A DNA stretch of 64,000 bases from Bacillota bacterium (GTDB taxonomy: Bacteria > Bacillota > Clostridia > Lachnospirales > Lachnospiraceae). This document shows, piece after piece, positions 16,433 through 25,001 of the stretch; positions within the stretch are counted from its first letter, which is position 1, and every line of letters starts with the position of its first letter. The notes beneath the pieces are model-generated. The model made no database searches and was not told the DNA's origin. It saw only the letters and a list, made by a program, of their open reading frames with translations. The translations under genes and the position numbers were made by a program. Location of the stretch: the NCBI GenBank assembly GCA_023435895.1, contig JAEZLH010000036.1, positions 62,001-126,000 of the forward strand, read 5' to 3'.

Positions 16433-17485
16433 TTAAATAATCTTACGCTCCATATATGACAAATCTGTGGCATAGGAAAGTGCTTTTTCTGCATTAATAA
16501 ATCCTCTAAGATAAAGCTCTAGAATAGAATCATCCATCATTTGCATCCCTAGCTTTTTATTAATCTGAATAATGGAATTAATTTGGTGACTTTTCTGTTC
16601 ACGAATCAGATTCCGAATTGCAGGTGTTACGTGCATTACTTCAAAGGCTGCTACTCTGCTCTTTCCATCCACCGTAGGAATTAATTGCTGAGATACAACA
16701 CATTCCAAAACCGAAGCCAACTGTATTCTGATCTGGGGCTGTTGATGAGGGGAAAACACATCAATCATACGGTCAATGGTATTGGCTGCTCCTGTAGTAT
16801 GAAGAGTAGAGAATACCAAATGCCCTGTCTCTGCCGCTGTTATGGCAATGGAGATCGTATCAAGGTCTCTCATCTCACCTACCAGAATGACATCCGGATC
16901 CTCTCTCATGGCAGAACGTATAGCTGTTGAGAAACTCTGTGAATCAAGACCGATTTCTCTTTGGTTTACAATTGCTTTCTTATGAGAGTATAAGTATTCA
17001 ATCGGATCTTCCAAGGTAATGACATGGGAGTTATAATTTGCATTAATGATATCAATTAATGAGGCCAGGGTAGTGGATTTACCGCTGCCGGTGGGACCAG
17101 TTACTAACACAAGTCCTTTCTTTTTCTTCGTAAGCTCTACCACCGAACTGGGAAGTGCCAATTCATGGGGTTTTGGAATATTGGATTCCACCAGTCGAAT
17201 TACGGTTGCATAAGAACCACGTTGACGAAATATGTTCACACGATATCTTCCTACTCCCGGAATTGAATAGGATACATCGACTTCTCCTTTTTCTAAAAAT
17301 ATTTTCTTAGAATATTCCTGGAAAAGCGGTTCAATAAGTTCTGCAGTATCCGCAGGCTTTAAAAATCCTTCTGCGATTGCCACCAATTCCCCATTTACAC
17401 GGCAAGTTGGTGCCACTCCTACCGTTATGTGTAAATCAGAAGCGCCTAATGCCTTTGCCTGAATTAAATAATCATTGATATGCAT
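16433..17485 (-). CDS. pilT: Pilus retraction ATPase PilT
   Basis: A 350-residue hexameric secretion ATPase. Walker A GPTGSGKST is at residues 130-138, the Asp box ITLEDPIEY at about 156-164, the PilT-specific AIRSAMREDPD at 188-198 (normally AIRxALRxDPD), Walker B with VGEMRD at 202-207 and the His box around STLHT at 226-230. PilT powers filament disassembly, so this organism should be able to retract pili and perhaps show twitching movement. The gene follows pilB by 26 bases, with its own AGGAGGA-type ribosome site. The length equals the family norm. Confidence 0.94.
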   Translation of the reverse strand: MHINDYLIQAKALGASDLHITVGVAPTCRVNGELVAIAEGFLKPADTAELIEPLFQEYSKKIFLEKGEVDVSYSIPGVGRYRVNIFRQRGSYATVIRLVESNIPKPHELALPSSVVELTKKKKGLVLVTGPTGSGKSTTLASLIDIINANYNSHVITLEDPIEYLYSHKKAIVNQREIGLDSQSFSTAIRSAMREDPDVILVGEMRDLDTISIAITAAETGHLVFSTLHTTGAANTIDRMIDVFSPHQQPQIRIQLASVLECVVSQQLIPTVDGKSRVAAFEVMHVTPAIRNLIREQKSHQINSIIQINKKLGMQMMDDSILELYLRGFINAEKALSYATDLSYMERKII

Positions 17486-17511
17486 AAATGTGTCCTTCCT
17501 CCTGTTAGCGT

Positions 17512-19224
17512 TTATATATCATCCGTGGTTACTCTCTTCATTTCTGAAATTGAAGTGGTTCCATTTAATACATAGGCTCTCGCACTATCTCTAAGCGTAT
17601 GCATCCCATCCTTTAAGGCAGCTTGTTGAATTTCTGCTGCAGAACCATTTTTATTTATAATTACTTTTAACTGGTTTGTAATAGGCATGATCTCATAAAT
17701 ACCAATTCTTCCAAGATATCCGGTTCCATTGCAAAGATTACAACCCTTTGATTGATATAATTTATGTTCATCCTCCAAACCGATTCCAAGATACTCTCGT
17801 TCTAATTCCGTTATTTCATGGGGCTGTTTGCACTCGCATAGCCTCCTCACCAAACGCTGTGCTATAATGCCTATCGTAGCATCTGCAATCAGATAGGGGT
17901 CAATACCCATGTCGATTAAACGGGTTATGGTACTGGCTGCACTGTTTGTATGGAGTGTACTCACTACAAGATGTCCGGTAATCGATGCTTTTACTGCAAT
18001 TTCTGCTGTTTCGGAATCTCGAACCTCACCAATCATAATAATATCCGGGTCTTGACGAAGGATGGAGCGTAATACATTGGCAAAGGTCATATCCGCTTTC
18101 ACATTTACCTGAACCTGATTAATTCCATCAATATTTGCTTCCACCGGATCTTCAACGGTGATGATATTCACTTCATTGGTGTTTAATTCACTTAAAGCAG
18201 TATACAAGGTTGTGGACTTACCGCTTCCGGTGGGACCCGTTACCAATAACATACCGTGGGGATGTGCTAGAAGCTTATCAAATTTATCTAAGTCCTCCTG
18301 GTTCAGTCCTAACTTATCCTTAGATCTGCCTAAAGTCTTCTTGTCTGTAATTCTCATTACCACCTTCTCACCGAACACGGTGGGAAGAATCGAAACACGA
18401 ATATCATATTCCCTACGATCCACTGATATGGTAATACGCCCGTCCTGTGGCTTTCTCTTCTCTGAAATATCCAGCTCTCCCATAATCTTAATTCTAGCTA
18501 CAATAGCCTGAAGTAAATCCGCCTGATAGGTCATTGCCTCAATCAATACCCCATCCACACGATAACGAACTCTTACCTGACTTTCTAAGGGTTCCAAATG
18601 AATATCGCTGGCACGCTGGCGCACTGCCTGTTCAATAATCGACCGAACTAAGATAACGATTGGTGAACTATTTAAATCCGCTTCATAGGCTGCGTTCTGT
18701 TCTTCTTCCTGTTGCAGTGCCAGCTGCCTGGTTTGAGAATATTGATCTGCAACCCTTTGGATTTCTTCTTTGCCATAATACTTATCAATGGCTGCCATAA
18801 TATCGGTTGGAGTAGCAATAACAGGCTCAATTACATGGTTGGTCAATATACCCAAATCATCAATTGCTACAATATCCATTGGGTCAGCCATTGCTACCTT
18901 TAATACGTTCGGGTTCTCCGGGCTATAACCAAATGGTATCAATGAATATTTTCTTAACATGGACTTATCCGTTACCAGTTTTAATATCTCTTCCGGTATT
19001 CGGATGGATGATAATTGTATAACTTCGTACTGCAACTGGTCTTTTAATGCAAATGCAATCTGAAGCTCATTGGTAAAGCCCAAATCAATCAGCATTTCCC
19101 CAATTCTCTTACCCTTCATTAGTTTCTGCTGGTCAAGGGCGGACTTTAATTGTACCTGTGTAATTACCGAGGCATCCACCAGTAAATCTCCCAATCTTTT
19201 TCTTTTTCTATCCCGATTATCCAT
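17512..19224 (-). CDS. pilB: Pilus extension ATPase PilB with N-terminal MshEN c-di-GMP-binding domain
   Basis: A 570-residue GspE/PilB ATPase. Two copies of the 24-residue MshEN pattern (R-L/I-G-x2-L, then L, L and Q at the conserved spacing) sit at residues 10-33 and 40-63, which in MshE-type ATPases bind c-di-GMP. Then come the N2 domain, Walker A GPTGSGKST (330-338), the Asp box, Walker B IMIGEVRD (396-403), the His box and a metal-binding four-cysteine site (C463, C465, C495, C498). PilB powers pilin addition. It is the first gene of the operon, 64 bases from a consensus promoter. c-di-GMP binding is inferred from the motif. Confidence 0.94.
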   Translation of the reverse strand: MDNRDRKRKRLGDLLVDASVITQVQLKSALDQQKLMKGKRIGEMLIDLGFTNELQIAFALKDQLQYEVIQLSSIRIPEEILKLVTDKSMLRKYSLIPFGYSPENPNVLKVAMADPMDIVAIDDLGILTNHVIEPVIATPTDIMAAIDKYYGKEEIQRVADQYSQTRQLALQQEEEQNAAYEADLNSSPIVILVRSIIEQAVRQRASDIHLEPLESQVRVRYRVDGVLIEAMTYQADLLQAIVARIKIMGELDISEKRKPQDGRITISVDRREYDIRVSILPTVFGEKVVMRITDKKTLGRSKDKLGLNQEDLDKFDKLLAHPHGMLLVTGPTGSGKSTTLYTALSELNTNEVNIITVEDPVEANIDGINQVQVNVKADMTFANVLRSILRQDPDIIMIGEVRDSETAEIAVKASITGHLVVSTLHTNSAASTITRLIDMGIDPYLIADATIGIIAQRLVRRLCECKQPHEITELEREYLGIGLEDEHKLYQSKGCNLCNGTGYLGRIGIYEIMPITNQLKVIINKNGSAAEIQQAALKDGMHTLRDSARAYVLNGTTSISEMKRVTTDDI

Positions 19225-19287
19225 TTTACTTCTCTCTCCGAATTTTTTATTCCTATCCTTACAATATTAGATAATAACTGCAATTCC

Positions 19288-19315
19288 ATTATAATATAAT
19301 GAATATCACTGTCAA
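19288..19315 (-). promoter_or_regulatory. Sigma-A promoter of the pilus operon
   Basis: On the minus strand perfect hexamers TTGACA (19310-19315) and TATAAT (19288-19293) are separated by 16 bases. Transcription would start near 19281, giving a leader of about 57 bases before pilB. I see no c-di-GMP riboswitch in so short a leader. A weaker TTGTCA/TATAAA pair lies about 40 bases further upstream. Confidence 0.75.
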
Positions 19316-19457
19316 TCTTTTGTGGTATATTTTATATAATTTACGCAAATTGATTGACAAGTTCACACATTCGCTACATTATTTTGACAAATCTCGACCA
19401 GCTTATCTTCCACGAGGACTTTTGTACCTCTTTCCTCAAAGTTACAAAGAATTTAAA

Positions 19458-19486
19458 TTGTTTTTTTTTATAATATCGTGTAAAAT
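19458..19486 (+). promoter_or_regulatory. Putative promoter of the ABC-F gene
   Basis: TTGTTT (19458-19463), a 17-base spacer and TAAAAT (19481-19486); an alternative TATAAT is at 19469-19474 but lacks a matching -35 box. The start near 19493 leaves an unusually long leader of about 280 bases. Confidence 0.45.
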
Positions 19487-19552
19487 TAGAAATCGTTATG
19501 GGAAGAAAAACGCACCCTATCATAAGACGGAAACTATGTATAAAGGATAAGT

Positions 19553-19591
19553 ATGATTTACCATCCTATAGCGCTATTTGTACTGTGGTAA
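19553..19591 (+). CDS. Putative leader peptide MIYHPIALFVLW
   Basis: A 12-codon upstream ORF in the long leader of the ABC-F gene. It has its own ribosome site (AAAGGA, 5 bases before the ATG) and a TAA stop, and lies about 185 bases before the ABC-F start. Hydrophobic short leaders of this kind are used in ribosome-mediated attenuation of antibiotic-resistance ABC-F and Erm genes, where drug-stalled ribosomes change the RNA fold. No classic terminator with a U-tract was found after it, so translational control or chance remain possible. Expression is not shown by sequence. Confidence 0.4.
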   Translation: MIYHPIALFVLW

Positions 19592-19775
19592 TGCACTCTG
19601 TTGAAAGGGCTATTTGGCTCCACCATCTAAAGTATTGTAATTTCGAGAACCTAATCAAGATTAAGGCGTCAAATGGTCTGTTTATTCTGTGGCAATGGCA
19701 AGTTGTTGCACTATGTCTGTGGAATGTCCTTTGATACTTTAATCAACCAAGAATTTATATAGAAGGAGTTTTAAA

Positions 19776-21329
19776 ATGAGTATATTAAATGTCACAAATT
19801 TAAGTCACGGTTTCGGTGACCGTGCAATATTCCAGGACGTATCCTTTCGTCTGTTAAAAGGGGAGCATATCGGATTAATTGGAGCAAATGGAGAAGGAAA
19901 ATCCACCTTCATGAACATTGTTACGGGTAAATTAATGCCGGACGAAGGCAATGTTGAATGGTCAAAGCATGTTCATGTGGGGTATTTGGATCAGCATGCT
20001 ATTCTCGAAAAGGGAATGACCTTACGAAGTGTACTTCAATCGGCATTTTCCTACCTGTTTGACTTAGAAGAAAAGATGAATCAGATCTGTGATCAAATGG
20101 GTACTGCCAATGAGGAAGAATTACAGGCATTGTGTGATGAAATGGGTGAAATTCAGGACCTGCTGGATGCTCATGATTTTTACATTATCGATAGTAAGGT
20201 AGATGAGGTTGCTCATGCACTGGGACTTGATGATATTGGTCTGGAATGCGACGTTACCGATCTTAGCGGTGGTCAGAGAACCAAGCTGCTCCTAGGCAAG
20301 CTTTTGCTCGAAAAGCCGGACATTCTGCTGCTTGATGAGCCCACTAACTATTTGGATGTACAACATATTGAATGGTTAAAGCGCTATCTTCAGGAATATG
20401 AGAATGCCTTTATTCTAATATCCCATGACATTCCATTCTTAAACAGCGTAATTAATATTATTTATCATATGGAGAATCAGGCTCTGAACCGCTATGTAGG
20501 TGATTATGATAAATTCATGGAAGTTCATGAGATGAAAAAGGCACAGCTGGAAGCAGCCTATAAGCGCCAGCAGAAAGAAATTGAAGAGCTGGAGGACTTT
20601 GTTGCCCGCAATAAAGCTCGTGTGTCCACCAGAAATATGGCAATGTCCAGACAAAAGAAGTTAGATAAGATGGATGTCATTGAATTGGCAAAAGAGAAAC
20701 CAAAGCCGGAGTTCAACTTTAAGGAAGCCAGGGCGGCAGGCCGCTATATCTTCCAAACGGAAGACTTAGTAATTGGCTATGATGATCCGCTTTCAACTGC
20801 CCTTACTCTTTCCATGGAGCGTGGCGATAAGATTGCTCTTGTGGGTGCAAATGGTATCGGTAAAACGACCCTTTTAAAAAGTATCCTTGGTCTTATCCCT
20901 CCGATTAGTGGTAAGGTGGAGTTGGGTGATTATCTCTATGTGGGTTATTTTGAACAAGAGATGGCTCCGGGTAATACGAATACCTGTCTGGATGAAATCT
21001 GGAAAGAGTTTCCCGGCTATACTCAGTATGAAGTACGTTCTGCTCTTGCCAAATGCGGTCTTACCACAAAACACATTGAGAGTCAGGTTCGCGTGTTAAG
21101 TGGTGGTGAGCAGGCAAAGGTTCGTCTCTGCAAATTGATTAACCGTGAAACCAATATCCTACTTCTCGATGAGCCTACCAATCATCTTGATGTGGATGCG
21201 AAAGAAGAATTAAAGCGAGCTTTAAAGGCTTATAAAGGAAGCATCCTGATTATATGCCATGAGCCCGAATTCTATGAAGGTTTGGCAACTCAGGTATGGG
21301 ATTGCTCCAAATGGTCAACTAAGAAATAA
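19776..21329 (+). CDS. ABC-F family ATPase (YkpA/YbiT-like)
   Basis: A 517-residue soluble protein with two ABC domains and no membrane helices. Walker A motifs are GANGEGKST (residues 36-44) and GANGIGKTT (about 361-369); signature motifs are LSGGQRTK and LSGGEQAK; Walker B with DEPTNYLD and DEPTNHLD. The linker (about residues 235-300) is a charged helical hairpin (MKKAQLEAAYKRQQKEIEEL) that in ABC-F proteins reaches the ribosomal E/P site. Members act as translation factors or protect ribosomes from antibiotics; sequence alone does not say which applies here. The AGAAGGAG site is 8 bases before the ATG. The long leader with an upstream ORF suggests regulated expression. The gene ends in a strong terminator. 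Confidence 0.92.
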   Translation: MSILNVTNLSHGFGDRAIFQDVSFRLLKGEHIGLIGANGEGKSTFMNIVTGKLMPDEGNVEWSKHVHVGYLDQHAILEKGMTLRSVLQSAFSYLFDLEEKMNQICDQMGTANEEELQALCDEMGEIQDLLDAHDFYIIDSKVDEVAHALGLDDIGLECDVTDLSGGQRTKLLLGKLLLEKPDILLLDEPTNYLDVQHIEWLKRYLQEYENAFILISHDIPFLNSVINIIYHMENQALNRYVGDYDKFMEVHEMKKAQLEAAYKRQQKEIEELEDFVARNKARVSTRNMAMSRQKKLDKMDVIELAKEKPKPEFNFKEARAAGRYIFQTEDLVIGYDDPLSTALTLSMERGDKIALVGANGIGKTTLLKSILGLIPPISGKVELGDYLYVGYFEQEMAPGNTNTCLDEIWKEFPGYTQYEVRSALAKCGLTTKHIESQVRVLSGGEQAKVRLCKLINRETNILLLDEPTNHLDVDAKEELKRALKAYKGSILIICHEPEFYEGLATQVWDCSKWSTKK

Positions 21330-21335
21330 ATTTAT

Positions 21336-21383
21336 GGACGTATGGCATAGGAAGAAATTTTACTTATGCTATACGTCCTTTTT
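21336..21383 (+). terminator. Strong terminator after the ABC-F gene
   Basis: GGACGTATGGCATA pairs with TATGCTATACGTCC (one G-T wobble) around a loop of about 14 bases, followed by TTTTTG. It lies between convergent genes and has an A-run on the other side, so it may also work for the minus-strand HD gene. Confidence 0.85.
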
Positions 21384-21400
21384 GTGCTCTTTGGAGCATT

Positions 21401-21895
21401 TTACTTTTCCGGATATAGATTATTGATAAATTTCAGCCCGGTACTTGTACGGAATATCTTCTCTTTTATGCTTTTAATTGCTGATGATGCCATCCCATCC
21501 TCACTGATATTGACTAGGAAGTCAGCTTCCACAAGAATTTGATAATCCAATCCATCCATATCCTTATAGGTATGATGATGAGCAATCAGATAGCATACTC
21601 TGTCAACCAGCTCTTCCCCATATCCAAGTCGCGTTAATAGTTCTTTCGCAATCGGAGGTCCCTCAAGCTGCTGATATTCACCCGCACTGCTATTATACTT
21701 TTCTTCACTGACCTTAATTCCGATATCATGGACAATGGCAGCAACCTCCAGAATTTCTTGAAGATCAGAAGGCAACCCTTCCACTTCACCAATCGCTTTT
21801 GCAAATCCATAAACCTTAAGAAAATGCTGTATTCTTCTTGGATCACCTTCATAATAAGCAATCATTTCATTAACTACGTAACCTGTTTTTATCAT
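21401..21895 (-). CDS. HD-domain phosphohydrolase
   Basis: A 164-residue single-domain HD protein. The metal ligands are visible: H24 (RRIQHFLKV), H56-D57 (AAIVHDIGIK), H106-H108 (IAHHHTY) and D125 (VEADFLVN). Such small HD proteins hydrolyse phosphoester bonds of nucleotides or related molecules in the cytoplasm; the substrate cannot be told. AAGGGGA lies 6 bases before the ATG. It faces the ABC-F gene tail to tail and follows the zinc-ribbon protein gene by about 190 bases with a terminator between them, so it is probably a single-gene unit. Confidence 0.85.
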   Translation of the reverse strand: MIKTGYVVNEMIAYYEGDPRRIQHFLKVYGFAKAIGEVEGLPSDLQEILEVAAIVHDIGIKVSEEKYNSSAGEYQQLEGPPIAKELLTRLGYGEELVDRVCYLIAHHHTYKDMDGLDYQILVEADFLVNISEDGMASSAIKSIKEKIFRTSTGLKFINNLYPEK

Positions 21896-21988
21896 ACTAC
21901 ATCCCCTTTTCGATATGTTCGACTTATATTTTCATTCTTAATAAATATCATAATTTTTCACGTTCGTCAAAGCTGATTTGATCATTTC

Positions 21989-22018
21989 CAAAAAAAGAAG
22001 ACTGCATAAACCAGCCTT
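21989..22018 (-). terminator. Terminator after the zinc-ribbon membrane protein gene
   Basis: On the minus strand AAGGCTG pairs with CAGTCTT (one G-T wobble) around a 7-base loop, followed by CTTTTTTTGG. It lies 67 bases past the stop codon at 22085. Confidence 0.75.
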
Positions 22019-22084
22019 CCAAGTTGGAACATTGTTTTAAGAAAAGTCCATGGATAAACTTTTTCTCTTAAATTGCCCGTTCCT

Positions 22085-22477
22085 TTATGTCCTCTTGATA
22101 AACTCTCTTCTGCATTTGGGACAGGTAATTGCAATCTTTCCCTTATCCCTAGGAACGCGAATCGTCTGTTTACACTGGGGACAGCGAAAATATTTATGTG
22201 TCTTCGTCCCCACTAAATCAAGCTTGATATGATTTAACTTACTGCGTAGTTTATTCATAAAGTTATAATACATCATATTCTCTCTTGATCTTTTTTGTAT
22301 GTTCTTGGACATAATACGAAAGATTGCATATGCAAGGGGAATGTAGCCTACCACAAAGAGCCAGCCAGCTCTTGTAAATGTGGTAATTAATGAAATAAAC
22401 AAAGCAAAAAATATCAATGCACGTCCGTATTGGTCAAACCCATATCTCCCATACATAAATCTTCGAAATTGATTCAT
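22085..22477 (-). CDS. Membrane protein with C-terminal zinc ribbon
   Basis: A 130-residue protein with two hydrophobic segments (about residues 19-33 and 37-55), a basic middle part and a C-terminal CPxC...CPxC zinc ribbon (C99, C102, C119, C122). The arrangement suggests a small integral membrane protein with a cytoplasmic metal-stabilised domain. I do not recognise a function; zinc-ribbon tails like this often bind nucleic acid or mediate protein contacts. GGGAGG lies 4 bases before the ATG. It is flanked by its own terminator and a long non-coding stretch upstream and seems to be transcribed alone. Confidence 0.75.
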   Translation of the reverse strand: MNQFRRFMYGRYGFDQYGRALIFFALFISLITTFTRAGWLFVVGYIPLAYAIFRIMSKNIQKRSRENMMYYNFMNKLRSKLNHIKLDLVGTKTHKYFRCPQCKQTIRVPRDKGKIAITCPKCRREFIKRT

Positions 22478-22892
22478 ATGACCTCCCAGTCTTTTTATAT
22501 AAATGAAATACTTTTAATTTCCTACTATAATACAATAGTTTAAGAGGTTTTCCTATTAAAATTCTATTAATTTTTTATAATGATTATACGTAATTCGTAA
22601 AATAATAAACATCTCTAGAAAATTTAACTTCTTTTATTTCATAATACCTCATAGTAGGATAACACAATATAACTCTTTCTACATCATAGCAAGATAACGT
22701 AATCTGCAACTTCCACATTATTATAATAATTAACGCCATAATTAATTCTTCCCTACATAATAAGAAAACGCTGATTTAATGCCTTCCACAACATTAAATC
22801 AACGTTCCTTGTTTTTAATATGACTCCCAGCTAATTATAACCTTGAGTCATACCAGGAAATCAAAATCTTCCTTTTCCTTGATCCTATTAAT
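22478..22892. other. Non-coding region between sigK and the zinc-ribbon gene
   Basis: This AT-rich stretch of 415 bases contains two hairpins downstream of sigK: TATGACTC/GAGTCATA (22819-22826 with 22845-22852) and a 15-bp stem at 22767-22806. The remainder near 22500-22740 should hold the promoter of the zinc-ribbon gene, but I found no convincing -35/-10 pair, and I see no further gene. Confidence 0.5.
22767..22806 (-). terminator. 15-bp hairpin downstream of sigK
   Basis: AACGTTGATTTAATG pairs with CATTAAATCAGCGTT (one G-T wobble) around a 10-base loop, followed on the minus strand by TTCTTATTATG. It lies about 90 bases past the sigK stop and after a second, weaker hairpin. The U-tract is short, but the stem is long. 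Confidence 0.6.
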
Positions 22893-23516
22893 TTATAATT
22901 CAAAACATTCTTTTAGTTTCTTCAGTGCTTTTTTCTCAATTCTGCTGACATAACTTCTGGAGATACCGAGCATACCTGCAATTTCTCTCTGCGTAATTTC
23001 CCGACGGTTACTTAATCCATAACGCAAGCATATGATTTCGCGTTCTCTGTCCGTCAAGACCTTACCGATCATATGATACAGTTTTTTGATATCATCTTCT
23101 AACACAATATTCTCAACAATATCAACATCAGCCTCTTCTATTATATCCAAGAGATTAATTTCATTTCCTTCCCGATCAGAACCGATCGGATCGTATAGAT
23201 ACACTTCCTTAGCCAACCGCTTTCCACTTCGAAGCATCATTAACAGCTCGTTATCGATGCAACGGGATGCATAGGTTGCCAAACGGATTCCTTTCTCATC
23301 ATCGAAGGTATCAATAGCCTTAATCAAGCCAATCGTCCCGATTGAAATCAGATCATCGGTTTCTTTATCCGCCATATTGTACTTTTTCACAATATGAGCC
23401 ACCAATCGCAAATTATGCTCAATCAGTTTATCCCTGGCCCCTTTATCGCCTTCCTTGCACCGTCGTAAATAGTCAGATTCTTCTTTGGTGTTTAACGGTT
23501 TTGGAAACGACTTCAT
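22893..23516 (-). CDS. sigK: Sporulation mother-cell sigma factor SigK without pro-sequence
   Basis: A 207-residue sigma-70 factor. Region 2 reads HNLRLVAHIVKKY...DDLISIGTIGLIKAID...LATYASRCIDNELLM, the segment DPIGSDREGNEINLLDII and the region 4 helix ISRSYVSRIEKKALKKL match SigK instead of SigE. SigK directs late mother-cell genes for coat and spore maturation. The ATG at 23516 gives MKSFPKPLNTKEE, which corresponds to the processed start of Bacillus SigK, so no SpoIVFB-cleaved pro-peptide is present. An in-frame GTG at 23528 lies inside the GAGGTG ribosome site. The coding region is intact, with no skin-type insertion. Confidence 0.92.
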   Translation of the reverse strand: MKSFPKPLNTKEESDYLRRCKEGDKGARDKLIEHNLRLVAHIVKKYNMADKETDDLISIGTIGLIKAIDTFDDEKGIRLATYASRCIDNELLMMLRSGKRLAKEVYLYDPIGSDREGNEINLLDIIEEADVDIVENIVLEDDIKKLYHMIGKVLTDREREIICLRYGLSNRREITQREIAGMLGISRSYVSRIEKKALKKLKECFEL

Positions 23517-23593
23517 GAAGATAAGCACCTCAATGCCTAATGATTCATTAATATATTATGATTGTGAATGACATAAAGTGCCTATCCCTCTTA

Positions 23594-23619
23594 AAAAAGG
23601 ACAGAAGGACTGACTTTTT
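23594..23619 (-). terminator. Weak hairpin between the kinase gene and sigK
   Basis: AAAAAAG and CTTTTTT pair across a GC-poor loop just past the kinase stop codon at 23625. It could end the two-component operon before sigK, but the stem is short. Confidence 0.35.
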
Positions 23620-23624
23620 TCTTA

Positions 23625-24998
23625 TTAACCTGATTTTATAGGAAGTCTTATCGTCACGGAAGTTCCTTCGCCATAATCACTTTGGATTTGAATAGAACCT
23701 TGATGCATCTCAATGATATTCTTGGAAATAGCTAAACCAAGTCCACTTCCAATGGATTTTGAATCAATCTTATAGAAGGAATTCATAATATAATCCAAAT
23801 TCTCAGCAGGAATTCCTATTCCCTGATCGGTAATACTGATTACTACCTCACTCGAGTTTACTGTTTGAATTACTTTTATTTCTTGACCCTTCGCTGAAAA
23901 TTTTATCGCGTTATCAAGAACATTAATCAGTACCTGTTTTAATTTATTGGCATCCGCAAGCAGTAAAACCTGAGTACTTTCAAAGTGTATGAGGATTTCC
24001 TTCTCCTCAGCCTTTTTCCGAAATTGAGTTACCACCTCTCGGATTAAATGATCCATACGTACTTTGTTAAATGTCAATTTCACCCGGTCAGATTGGTACT
24101 TAGAAAAATCAAGTAAATTCTCCACCAAGCTTATTAATCGTTCTGATTCCGTATCTAATATTGACAACCCGAACTGATACTCATCTTTGGTTATTTCCTC
24201 CGGGCTCTTCAAAATCTCAATCCAACCCTTCATACCCGTTAATGGTGTTCTCAGTTCATGGGAAATGGATGATATAAAGTCATTCTTCATACGATCTGTT
24301 TTTAAAATCTCATCCCCCATATAGTTCAAACGATTAGCCAGTTCTCCCAGTTCATGAGGATATGTCTTTTCAATTCTGTCCTTATATTTTCCTTCCGCCA
24401 TCTTTTGAGTAAAATGAACAATGTCCTCAAGTGGTCTTACGATGGAATTACCCAAACGAATACTTATGAAAAAAACAATTGCCGCAACCACCACACAAAT
24501 AATGAGTCCATAACCAATCAGATTTCTTATGAGATTATTTACATTGTTTAATGAGGAACTATATCTTAAAACTCCGATTATTTGGTCGTTGTAGATTAAT
24601 GGAGTATAAAATGCCAGTATTTTTTCTTTGGTAAAAGCATTCTTTTCAATTTTATAAATGGATTTGAACCGATATACGAGAGGATCAACATAATAGGTGG
24701 TCTCCTCAAAAAAGCCAGAAGAGGATTGTATCAGTTTCCCTTGTTTGTCTAGTAGTTCTAGTTCCGCATCCTTATATTGAAATTCTTGAATTATTTGATC
24801 ACTATAAGTGCTTAATTCTAATCCTGTATAATCAACCTTAATATTCCAAGAAGGAGAAACCACTTCTGAATGAGACTGAAAGGTATTAGCTATTCCATGG
24901 TAATAATACTGTTTTAACCCCATCCAAAAACATATCATAACAAGGCTTAAGGTCAATAGTATTATCATCATGAAATATAGTGTAATTTTTTTCTTCAT
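23625..24998 (-). CDS. Sensor histidine kinase
   Basis: A 457-residue membrane kinase. There are two membrane helices (about residues 7-27 and 160-181) around an extracytoplasmic sensor of about 130 residues, then HAMP (180-232), HisKA with the phospho-acceptor in FISSISHELRTP (H247), and a HATPase_c domain with the N box DNAIKFSAKG, GIGIPA and GSGLGLAISKNIIEMHQG. It should phosphorylate the response regulator encoded 3 bases upstream. The operon begins with a lipoprotein that could present a signal on the outer face of the membrane. The stimulus is unknown. Confidence 0.92.
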   Translation of the reverse strand: MKKKITLYFMMIILLTLSLVMICFWMGLKQYYYHGIANTFQSHSEVVSPSWNIKVDYTGLELSTYSDQIIQEFQYKDAELELLDKQGKLIQSSSGFFEETTYYVDPLVYRFKSIYKIEKNAFTKEKILAFYTPLIYNDQIIGVLRYSSSLNNVNNLIRNLIGYGLIICVVVAAIVFFISIRLGNSIVRPLEDIVHFTQKMAEGKYKDRIEKTYPHELGELANRLNYMGDEILKTDRMKNDFISSISHELRTPLTGMKGWIEILKSPEEITKDEYQFGLSILDTESERLISLVENLLDFSKYQSDRVKLTFNKVRMDHLIREVVTQFRKKAEEKEILIHFESTQVLLLADANKLKQVLINVLDNAIKFSAKGQEIKVIQTVNSSEVVISITDQGIGIPAENLDYIMNSFYKIDSKSIGSGLGLAISKNIIEMHQGSIQIQSDYGEGTSVTIRLPIKSG

Positions 24999-25001
24999 GC
25001 C

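Larger units (their letters stand above)
19225..19775. other. Divergent intergenic region between pilB and the ABC-F gene
   Basis: This 551-base stretch holds the pilB promoter on the minus strand, a plus-strand promoter (19458-19486) and a leader of about 280 bases in front of the ABC-F gene. The leader contains a short upstream ORF (19553-19591), an 8-base complementary pair (19628-19635 with 19734-19741) and three partial direct repeats of the type CTGTGG(Y)AATG near 19583, 19687 and 19717. No known riboswitch or T-box motif was recognised. Confidence 0.6.

Noticed and set aside
19225..19281. c-di-GMP riboswitch before pilB
   Set aside because: The promoter at 19288-19315 leaves only about 57 bases of leader, too short for either known c-di-GMP riboswitch class, and no conserved motif is seen.
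19498..19734. 78-codon ORF covering most of the ABC-F leader
   Set aside because: No ribosome site before its ATG, and composition with runs of rare codons; the 12-codon ORF with a good site lies in another frame of the same leader.
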